Positions 1-5,906 of a stretch of DNA of 7,655 nucleotides are shown in pieces. Made by a program: the position numbers and the translations under genes. Under the pieces are notes generated by a model. That model saw only the letters and a list, made by a program, of their open reading frames with translations. It was not told the DNA's origin and made no database searches. Origin of the DNA: Helicobacteraceae bacterium (GTDB lineage: Bacteria > Campylobacterota > Campylobacteria > Campylobacterales > Sulfurimonadaceae). The stretch is from assembly GCA_027057185.1 (NCBI GenBank), contig JALUJE010000173.1, positions 1,769 to 9,423 of the forward strand, written 5' to 3'. Numbering within the stretch: position 1 is the stretch's first letter; each line of letters opens with the position of its first letter.

Positions 1-1
1 G

Positions 2-1219
2 GGTGGTCTTAGCAGTGAAGGCATCGACATTTCCTCGATAAAAGAGATTTTCCCGATTGCCCTCGGCTTTAGCACTACTGTCGAGCACGGCATAAGCTGC
101 CTCTTCGAGATCAACTCCTTTGTGCGTCACTGTGGCATTGACCGTGTTACTGACAAGCTGTTTTTGAATGACCTGTTCATCAATATGCCAAATTGCCAAA
201 CCGCCCTCAAAATAGAACGAAATCATCTGCAAGCCCCGATCATAACCGCTGTTATGACGGTTTTCAATTAAAAAATACTCATGAGAGTTGATGGGAAGTT
301 TCACGATGTTAAACGCCTCAGAAGAGGTAGCATGAAATGTTACATGTACATTGAGGGCATCGGTAATGGTAGTGGGTGTTACCCACTCCAGTGTCGTTTT
401 ACTCCAGGCACACAGATGGGTCGGTGTGGCTCCAGGAAGCTCACCCAGCCCGGTGCGTCCCCACATTCCTGCCCCCATTAAGGCAAAATATCCGACACCT
501 GCTGAGTGTTCGCTGGTATCGTAGAGGTCGGGAAGATTGAATGCGGCATGACCCAGTTCATGTGCAATAATGCCGATGGTTGCATCATGGTCGCCGTGGC
601 GTTCACCCAAAAGTGCGTAGCCGCCATGACGAGAGCACTCCATGAGTGTGACACCATCTACAAAAGGGGTATCAGCGCGTTCGGTGCACGACGAGTGTGC
701 CCAAACTCCCGGTTTGGCATTGGGACCGGAGAAGGCGTCTTCATTTCCGGAAACAATAAAGACGAGCTGCAGTTCATTGGGTGTGAGTGCTCCGTTACGA
801 TCAGTATCGTACGTAGAAAAGTCAATATGGGCATCTGCCAGACGCAGGGCTTCATTGAGATCGGGATGGATCAGACGGTTCTTTTGAGAATCGGGGTGCT
901 TGCGGCTGAGGGTGATGGAGATAATACCGTCATTGATCGTGCCCTCACTCTCATTAACCGGTGTAAACTGGAAGTGGGATAACGATACCTCTTGTAGATA
1001 ATGGTTGAGTTCATGCTCGCTAAAGCCGAAAATTTTACGATGCCATACTTCGGCATCATGGTGAAAAACAGCGTCGTCATAGCTCAGACGAATGAGCAGC
1101 AACGGCCGTTTTTCGGTGGTATTGGACGGGGATGGCGCAGGCTGTGATGGTGTGGTGTCAGTACCGCCGCATCCATATAACAGCAGCAGTACCACGCCAA
1201 ACGTAAAGTATTGTATCAT
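2..1219 (-). CDS. M6-family (immune inhibitor A-like) metallopeptidase lipoprotein, 3' end outside window
   Basis: Reading the minus strand from the ATG at 1219 gives 406 uninterrupted codons that continue past the left edge, so the C-terminus is missing. The N-terminus is a short hydrophobic stretch ending in LLLLYGC (Cys17 followed by Gly-Gly), a lipobox that predicts an outer-membrane or surface lipoprotein. A Pro/Ser/Thr-rich linker (about 21-38) follows. Residues 138-149 form an EF-hand-like calcium loop (D138, D140, N142, G143, E149), followed by VWAHSS (172-177), as is common in M6 proteins before the active site. The zinc motif is HELGH (220-224), with a likely third ligand in LPDLYD (229-234). 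Then come a Met-turn-like LMGAGMWG (247-254), a Trp-rich AWSK...LEWVTP block, IENR (318-321) and AIWHIDE (342-348), all typical of M6 peptidases. Predicted role: zinc- and calcium-dependent extracellular protein degradation. No alternative start exists before an upstream in-frame stop. No Shine-Dalgarno sequence precedes the ATG. The family call is strong; the substrate is unknown. Confidence 0.87.
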   Translation of the reverse strand, partial: MIQYFTFGVVLLLLYGCGGTDTTPSQPAPSPSNTTEKRPLLLIRLSYDDAVFHHDAEVWHRKIFGFSEHELNHYLQEVSLSHFQFTPVNESEGTINDGIISITLSRKHPDSQKNRLIHPDLNEALRLADAHIDFSTYDTDRNGALTPNELQLVFIVSGNEDAFSGPNAKPGVWAHSSCTERADTPFVDGVTLMECSRHGGYALLGERHGDHDATIGIIAHELGHAAFNLPDLYDTSEHSAGVGYFALMGAGMWGRTGLGELPGATPTHLCAWSKTTLEWVTPTTITDALNVHVTFHATSSEAFNIVKLPINSHEYFLIENRHNSGYDRGLQMISFYFEGGLAIWHIDEQVIQKQLVSNTVNATVTHKGVDLEEAAYAVLDSSAKAEGNRENLFYRGNVDAFTAKTT

Positions 1220-1333
1220 GATGACAGTATAGAGTAGTTGTGTTAATCGTGCATGAATATTTGGTAACGGGTTGCATCAGTCACTATTTGTTACATGCAT
1301 TTCGTAATATTTTACCGCCTTCAAAGACGCGCT

Positions 1334-1342
1334 TGGTATAAT
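1334..1342 (+). promoter_or_regulatory. Extended -10 promoter of the glyQ-helicase unit
   Basis: The string TGGTATAAT contains a perfect -10 hexamer (1337-1342) preceded by TG at the extended -10 position. No good -35 hexamer lies at 16-18 bases, which is common for housekeeping-sigma promoters in Campylobacterota. Transcription would begin near 1349, leaving a leader of about 20 bases before the glyQ ATG. Confidence 0.65.
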
Positions 1343-1360
1343 AGCGTCAATATTTACAGT

Positions 1361-1364
1361 GAGG
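1361..1364 (+). promoter_or_regulatory. Ribosome binding site that fixes the glyQ start
   Basis: GAGG lies 5 bases before the ATG at 1370. It supports this start over the upstream in-frame ATG at 1295, which would add 25 residues absent from the family and lies upstream of the promoter -10. Confidence 0.65.
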
Positions 1365-1369
1365 TCGTA

Positions 1370-2251
1370 ATGATAACGTTTAGTGACATACTTTTAAAAC
1401 TTCAGGAGTTCTGGAAAGATCAGGGGTGCAGTATTGTGCAGCCTTATGATATTCCTGCCGGTGCGGGAACTTTTCATCCCGCAACATTTCTACGTTCTCT
1501 TGATGCTTGTCCGTGGTCGGTAGCTTATGTCGCGCCGTCACGCCGTCCAACCGATGGTCGCTATGGTGAGAATCCCAACCGTTTGGGAAGTTACTATCAG
1601 TTTCAGGTGCTCATTAAGCCCAGTCCTCAGAATATTCAGGAATTATATCTGAAAAGTTTGGAGTATTTGGGCTTGAATCCTCAAGAACACGATATTCGCT
1701 TTGTTGAAGATAACTGGGAATCTCCGACACTGGGTGCCTGGGGACTGGGATGGGAAGTCTGGCTCAACGGTATGGAAATAACGCAGTTTACCTATTTTCA
1801 GCAGGTTGGCGGTATTGCCTGCGATCCCGTAGCTGTAGAGATTACCTACGGTACGGAGCGTCTGGCAATGTATCTTCAGGGAGTTGATTCGATCTTCGAT
1901 ATTGTCTGGGAAGAGCATGCTTTGGGGACAACACATTATCGAGATATTCATAAAGAGAGTGAAATTGAATTTTCAACATACCATTTTGAAGTGGCAGATA
2001 TTTCCATGCTCTTTGCCGATTTTGAGGCAAAGTCCCGTGAGTGCAGCAGAGCACTGGATGCGGGACTGCCATTACCAGCATACGATCTGTGTATGGCAGC
2101 ATCGCACACTTTTAATACGTTAGATGCGCGAAAAGCGATCTCGCAGACCGAGCGTGCTAACTACATCTTGAAGATTCGTGAGCTCTCCCGTGGTTGCGCT
2201 GAACTCTATAAAGCTCAAGAAGCAGAACGTATAGAGCGTGTCAAAGCGTAG
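1370..2251 (+). CDS. glyQ: Glycyl-tRNA synthetase alpha chain (GlyQ)
   Basis: This encodes a 293-residue protein, the usual length for the alpha chain of the bacterial alpha2beta2-type glycyl-tRNA synthetase. The alpha chain carries the class II catalytic site that activates glycine with ATP; the beta chain (GlyS), which contacts the tRNA, is encoded elsewhere. Recognisable blocks are the N-terminal FWKDQGCSIVQPYDIPAGAG (14-33), TFHPATFLRSL (34-44), the APSRRPTDGRYGENPNRLG block (55-73), FVEDNWESPTLGAWGLGWEV (111-130), and the motif 3-like GTERLAMYLQ (161-170). The C-terminal helical part includes LPAYDLCMAASHTFN (235-249) and LDARKAIS. The start is set by the GAGG ribosome binding site and by family alignment from memory. 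It is the first gene of a unit with the helicase 2 bases downstream. Separation of glyQ from glyS is normal in Campylobacterota. Confidence 0.98.
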   Translation: MITFSDILLKLQEFWKDQGCSIVQPYDIPAGAGTFHPATFLRSLDACPWSVAYVAPSRRPTDGRYGENPNRLGSYYQFQVLIKPSPQNIQELYLKSLEYLGLNPQEHDIRFVEDNWESPTLGAWGLGWEVWLNGMEITQFTYFQQVGGIACDPVAVEITYGTERLAMYLQGVDSIFDIVWEEHALGTTHYRDIHKESEIEFSTYHFEVADISMLFADFEAKSRECSRALDAGLPLPAYDLCMAASHTFNTLDARKAISQTERANYILKIRELSRGCAELYKAQEAERIERVKA

Positions 2252-2253
2252 CC

Positions 2254-4503
2254 TTGCAACAGATTGTCGGACAGATAAAAAATATTATCTACGAAGGTGA
2301 TGACGGATTTTTTGTTGCTCTGCTCAGTGAGGGCATTAAGGTACGCGGTATTTACTACGAGAGTGCTATTACCCACCTAAAAGGGGCAGCCGTTCGACTT
2401 GAAGGGGACTATGAATCCCATCATAAGTACGGTAAAACGTTTGTTATTGAGCAGTTGCATATCAACCAGAATCCTCTTTTCTTCTTTTTGAATCGTGTGA
2501 TCAAAGGCTTTAGCAAAAAACTTTCTGCCGAACTTATTGAAACGTTTGGTGAAGCAGGATTGATAGATATTTTAGACAACAATATCGAGAAACTCCTGAG
2601 TGTCAATGGTATTAAACAAAAGCGTCTGAAAACCATTCAGGCATCATGGAAACAGTATCGATCCATGCGTCAGCTTGGTGAACTTCTGATGCCGTTTGGC
2701 GTAACACCAACACTGCTGAGTACTATTGCCGGAGCAATGAAAGAGGTGGTCTCACCCGTTGAGAAAATCAAAAACAATCCCTATATATTAACCTCCATCA
2801 ACGGTATCGGCTTTAAACGTGCCGATGAGATTGCATTGAAGATGGGAGTCGATGTTCGCAGTAACAAGCGCATTAGTAGTGCTATGGACTATCTGTTATT
2901 TGAGTTGTGTGAGCAACAAGGCAACAGCGCGGTTGCCCAAGAGATACTCTTTAGTAAACTCGATGAGATTTTAAATTTTCATGATGAACAGAATAGGTAT
3001 GATGCAGTACTGCACGATTTGATCCTTGATGAGCAGGTGATGATAATGCAGCACCATCGCCTCGCTCCACGCCGGCTTTACGAAGCAGAGCATTTGCTTT
3101 TTGAAGAGTTTCAGCGTCGTGCCACCTTGAAAGCAGAGATACTTGTTGAAGATTTGGAGGCATTCTTAGCGGATGCGTTAGCATTGGGTACGCAGCAAAA
3201 AGAGGCGGTAGAACTCATTAACAGTGGTGTACATGTACTCTTTTTGGTTGGGTATGCGGGTACCGGCAAGAGTACGACCGCTAAAACCATTTTGGATCTG
3301 TTAAGCCAGCGTTATCATGCCGGTGCCATCATGACTACGGCACTGAGTGGCATTGCGTCACAACGCATCGGTGAGCGAACCGGTTATGCCAGTGCTACAA
3401 TTCAGAGTCTGCTGGTAAAGTATGAGGAGCGTGATACCTTTCCTTTTGATGTGCTGCTGATTGATGAGGCCTCCATGATCAACTCGACCCTTTTTGCCCG
3501 TGTCGTTGCCAAAGTCTCGCGTGATGCCATATTGATTATTGTCGGTGATGATGCGCAGCTGCCGCCGATTGGCGCGGGTAACGTTTTAAGTGATGTTTTG
3601 ACACTCAAGTTGGCACCAACGGTGACTCTAACACAGATTTTTCGTCAGAGTGAGGAGCAGGCGATTGCACTCATTGCCAATGATATTCGTCGGGGTAGGG
3701 TACCGCAATATCGGGAGATGTATGACGATTTTGAGTTTATTGAGGTTAGCATTGATAACTATCACACTCAGAAGCAGAGCATGAACGTGCAGGAATTTAC
3801 TACGGTTCGTGATGCCAATGCACACGCTATTTTAAGTACTCTTGTTAGTAAAACACTAGAATACATTCCCGATGCGAGAATGGCACTGAAGCAAAAAGCG
3901 TTACAGCGTTACTTGACAATGTTTCAGGTAATCTCCCCGATCAAAGGAGGGTTATTGGGCGTGGAACATCTTAATAAGGTGTTGCAGGACTACTGGAATC
4001 CTAATGCTGCTTCGGTTATTAAACGGGGTGAGAAAGAGTTTCGCGTGATGGATAAAGTCGTACATACAAAAAATGACAATATGCTCTGCTTTACCCAAGA
4101 GGAGTATAAAGCAGGGCATCACAGCAGTGAGCGTCGTATCTTTAACGGCATGAGCGGACTGTTGTTCAAGATTGAACACGATGAAGAATTGGCGTATGTA
4201 GTCTACCCCAATGAGGCGTTGGTTGTACAGTACGACTGGTCACAGTTGGGGTCACATCTGATGCTCTCTTATGCACTTACCATTCATAAAGTGCAGGGTA
4301 TGGAGTATGATGTGGTGGTTATGCCCATGAGTTTTTCGCACGCTATTATGCATAATACGAAGCTGTTATATACAGCAGTGACTCGCGCTAAAGATGAATG
4401 TATTATCATCGGGGAGCGCGGAGCGTTTGAAAATGCCTGCCGTCGCACACAAAGTACCCGTCGTGACACTGTTATGCTGGAGTTGGGTGCGGCACGCTCA
4501 TAG
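2254..4503 (+). CDS. RecD2-like ATP-dependent DNA helicase (SF1, 5'-3' type)
   Basis: This encodes a 749-residue cytoplasmic helicase. RecD2 proteins are superfamily 1B helicases that unwind DNA from 5' to 3' and act in repair and replication without RecBC. Residues 1-70 form the RecD2-type N-terminal OB-like domain. Residues 75-215 are the helix-hairpin-helix region, with GIKQKR at 119-124 and NGIGFKRADEIALKMG at 183-198. The motor domain has the Q-motif region (GTQQKEAV, 312-319), Walker A GYAGTGKST (333-341), Walker B LLIDEASM (401-408), GDDAQLPPIGAG (431-442), TQIFRQ (460-465), and the C-terminal motor motifs ALTIHKVQGMEYD (674-686) and LYTAVTRAKD (705-714). The start is TTG at 2254: no ATG, GTG or TTG occurs between the upstream in-frame stop (2209-2211) and this codon, and the family's N-terminal domain begins here. 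It lies 2 bases after the glyQ stop with no clear Shine-Dalgarno, which suggests translational coupling. It differs from true RecD in having the N-terminal extension. Confidence 0.92.
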   Translation: MQQIVGQIKNIIYEGDDGFFVALLSEGIKVRGIYYESAITHLKGAAVRLEGDYESHHKYGKTFVIEQLHINQNPLFFFLNRVIKGFSKKLSAELIETFGEAGLIDILDNNIEKLLSVNGIKQKRLKTIQASWKQYRSMRQLGELLMPFGVTPTLLSTIAGAMKEVVSPVEKIKNNPYILTSINGIGFKRADEIALKMGVDVRSNKRISSAMDYLLFELCEQQGNSAVAQEILFSKLDEILNFHDEQNRYDAVLHDLILDEQVMIMQHHRLAPRRLYEAEHLLFEEFQRRATLKAEILVEDLEAFLADALALGTQQKEAVELINSGVHVLFLVGYAGTGKSTTAKTILDLLSQRYHAGAIMTTALSGIASQRIGERTGYASATIQSLLVKYEERDTFPFDVLLIDEASMINSTLFARVVAKVSRDAILIIVGDDAQLPPIGAGNVLSDVLTLKLAPTVTLTQIFRQSEEQAIALIANDIRRGRVPQYREMYDDFEFIEVSIDNYHTQKQSMNVQEFTTVRDANAHAILSTLVSKTLEYIPDARMALKQKALQRYLTMFQVISPIKGGLLGVEHLNKVLQDYWNPNAASVIKRGEKEFRVMDKVVHTKNDNMLCFTQEEYKAGHHSSERRIFNGMSGLLFKIEHDEELAYVVYPNEALVVQYDWSQLGSHLMLSYALTIHKVQGMEYDVVVMPMSFSHAIMHNTKLLYTAVTRAKDECIIIGERGAFENACRRTQSTRRDTVMLELGAARS

Positions 4504-5196
4504 AGTTTTGAGCTGATCGAACCGTTTCATGACTTCGGGGACATAGCGTCTGGGTACTTGAATGAGGAGAGGTTTTTTACGAATATCAAGCCACTTCAGA
4601 ATACTGCTGAGGTCTTGATACGACATGGAAGTACAGCCGGCTGTCGGAGTATTTGGGGCTGCTTCTACATGTAAAAAGACGCAGGAGCCCTCATACGGAA
4701 TGCGCTTAGTGTTGTGCGAAAGTGTCAGACCCAGAGTATAGAGTACATCATCACGACGCATCAGTTCAAAACTTTTGGCAGCCGGGGCAGATGAACGTGA
4801 AGTAATGGTATTGTAAGCGCTGGAATTGACATCATCAACACAGATCAGTTCAGCAGTGGTGTGAATGTAGGGCATGTTAGTGTTGGTATGCGCGGTGTCA
4901 CCGAAACTTCCGGTAATATAGAAGATACCTGCTGGAGCTCTGCCGTCACCCTCACGTTTGCGTGGTTCCTCTGCATCGTGGGGAAGATCCAGTTCGGACG
5001 GACTCCATCCTAGGCCCGAACGTCCAAGATTGACGGCAATTGCTGCTCCAATCGGCTGAAAGTGCATTTCTTGACGTTCGTAGCGCTGAAGTATTGCCGT
5101 GGAGGCATTGAAATCATCACTGATGACTAGGAGCAGTTGTGAAGATGCTGCAAGAATCTGCGGTAGGGTTAGTAGAATAAAAACGACATATTTCAT
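4498..5196 (-). CDS. Secreted L,D-transpeptidase (YkuD / COG3786-type) family protein
   Basis: From the ATG at 5196 this is a 232-residue protein (numbering below). It begins with a Sec-type signal peptide, MKYVVFILLTLPQILA, probably cleaved around Ala16-Ala17, so it acts in the periplasm. The mature part shows GRSGLGW (58-64), EGDGRAPAGIF (82-92), SFG (97-99), a VDDVNSSAYN block (120-129) and the catalytic region CVFLHV...PTAGCTSM (172-191). His176 and Cys188 are the expected YkuD pair, with Thr-Ala-Gly-Cys replacing the usual Ser-His-Gly-Cys. Family members cross-link or trim peptidoglycan peptides through a thioester on the cysteine; whether this one is a transpeptidase or a carboxypeptidase cannot be told. 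A TTG at 5199 is an alternative start, but the strong GGAGGTGA lies 7 bases before the ATG and only 4 before the TTG. The 3' end overlaps the convergent helicase gene by 6 bases. It reads as a single-gene unit. Confidence 0.85.
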   Translation of the reverse strand: MKYVVFILLTLPQILAASSQLLLVISDDFNASTAILQRYERQEMHFQPIGAAIAVNLGRSGLGWSPSELDLPHDAEEPRKREGDGRAPAGIFYITGSFGDTAHTNTNMPYIHTTAELICVDDVNSSAYNTITSRSSAPAAKSFELMRRDDVLYTLGLTLSHNTKRIPYEGSCVFLHVEAAPNTPTAGCTSMSYQDLSSILKWLDIRKKPLLIQVPRRYVPEVMKRFDQLKTL

Positions 5197-5203
5197 CAAA
5201 AAA

Positions 5204-5212
5204 TCACCTCCC
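5204..5212 (-). promoter_or_regulatory. Near-perfect Shine-Dalgarno of the L,D-transpeptidase-family gene
   Basis: The minus strand reads GGGAGGTGA, an almost complete complement of the 16S anti-Shine-Dalgarno. It is 7 bases before ATG 5196, which decides that start over TTG 5199. It is by far the strongest ribosome binding site in the window. Confidence 0.8.
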
Positions 5213-5234
5213 TTAGTTTACTTTAAAGATATGT

Positions 5235-5240
5235 ATTATA
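5235..5240 (-). promoter_or_regulatory. Candidate -10 of the L,D-transpeptidase-family gene
   Basis: A perfect TATAAT on the minus strand lies 38 bases before the ATG at 5196, giving a leader of about 30 bases that contains the strong Shine-Dalgarno. No recognisable -35 hexamer lies 16-18 bases upstream. On the plus strand the same bases contribute to TATACT (5237-5242), a possible -10 for the divergent GNAT gene, so the two promoters may overlap. Confidence 0.5.
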
Positions 5241-5275
5241 CTCTAACACAATCTATCTTAGATCTTTAGGCGATA

Positions 5276-5902
5276 ATGATGAATATAAAAATAAGAACTG
5301 CCCAGAAAAATGATGCTGCCGTTGTTGCCAAATCGATGATTGTCAGCTCACGTTCGGGCAAAAAAATCGGGATATTTGATCTTATTTTTGAAACATCGGA
5401 TGATGCAGAATTGCAGCAGTACCTTGAAAAACTGGTAATTACCGATACAAAAAGCTATTGTCATTACAGTAATTTCATTATTGCCCAGATCGATACAAAA
5501 GTAGTGGGGCTTTTGTGTGGGTATGAGCCGCGCATTGCGACCCATGCAATTTTTACCAAGGCACTTAGCGAGTTTGGACTGGATGCGTCTTATCAGGAAC
5601 GTATTAGTGCTTACAAACTCTGTGAACCGACGTTTGACAAGAAGACATGGGTGTTGGATTTTATCTATATTGATCCGGAATATAAAAGTCTGGAAGTGCT
5701 CAAAACACTGGTACAAAAGAATTTGCTCACAGCCCGTCTTAAAGGGTACCGTCAGGTACAAACCCTATTAGATATCGGCTCGGTTGAGACTCGAATGGAT
5801 TATGAAAAACTGGGCTTTGAGTATCTTGACGAGAAGCGAAGCGATTACTTTGCCGAGGTCTTTTTACGTCCGGGAATTTTACGACTTTCCATGCATCTGT
5901 AG
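5276..5902 (+). CDS. GNAT-family N-acetyltransferase-like protein
   Basis: This encodes a 208-residue cytoplasmic protein. The N-terminus IKIRTAQKND (4-13) is the typical first strand and helix of a GNAT fold. FIIAQIDTKVVGLLCGY (67-83) matches the central beta hairpin. WVLDFIYIDPEYKS (125-138) is the strand and turn that lead into the acetyl-CoA site, and YEKLGF (176-181) is the usual C-terminal YxKxGF motif. The pyrophosphate-binding signature (Q/R-x-x-G-x-G/A) is not present: the sequence there is YKSLEVLKTL. Acetyl transfer is therefore uncertain, and the substrate cannot be predicted. The start is ATG 5276 or the adjacent ATG 5279; a weak AGG (5268-5270) fits either. It is followed after 4 bases by the antiporter gene, so the two are probably cotranscribed. 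Confidence 0.75.
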   Translation: MMNIKIRTAQKNDAAVVAKSMIVSSRSGKKIGIFDLIFETSDDAELQQYLEKLVITDTKSYCHYSNFIIAQIDTKVVGLLCGYEPRIATHAIFTKALSEFGLDASYQERISAYKLCEPTFDKKTWVLDFIYIDPEYKSLEVLKTLVQKNLLTARLKGYRQVQTLLDIGSVETRMDYEKLGFEYLDEKRSDYFAEVFLRPGILRLSMHL

Positions 5903-5906
5903 TCAT

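Larger units (their letters stand above)
1220..1369. other. Divergent intergenic region between M6 lipoprotein gene and glyQ
   Basis: These 150 bases separate two divergently transcribed genes. The glyQ side holds a clear extended -10 element and a Shine-Dalgarno sequence. The lipoprotein side has no convincing -35/-10 pair: a TATACT on the minus strand (1226-1231) lies only 6 bases before the ATG, which would give an essentially leaderless transcript. A weak inverted repeat, GTAAC (1264-1268) and GTTAC (1290-1294), sits in the middle with a 21-base gap. I cannot assign it a function. Confidence 0.5.

Noticed and set aside
506..982. A 158-codon open frame on the plus strand.
   Set aside because: It lies entirely inside, and antisense to, the M6 peptidase frame, which has a lipoprotein signal and many family motifs. 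The plus-strand translation is rich in Cys, Met and Gly and shows no recognisable motif.
1264..1294. Inverted repeat GTAAC/GTTAC as a terminator or operator.
   Set aside because: The arms are only 5 bases with a 21-base gap and no following T-run. It could be chance.
1295..1369. An upstream in-frame ATG that would extend GlyQ by 25 residues.
   Set aside because: It precedes the promoter -10, has no ribosome binding site, and adds residues not found in the family. ATG 1370 has GAGG at 5 bases.
1842..2102. Open frames antisense to or out of frame within glyQ, and similar ones in the helicase.
   Set aside because: They overlap genes identified with near certainty, and their translations show no recognisable motif.
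5348..5761. A 137-codon open frame on the minus strand.
   Set aside because: It is antisense to the GNAT gene, shows no domain pattern, and the sense frame has clear GNAT signatures.
5784..5906. An upstream in-frame extension of the antiporter overlapping the GNAT gene.
   Set aside because: The 41 extra residues are the GNAT gene read in another frame. Family similarity begins at ATG 5907.
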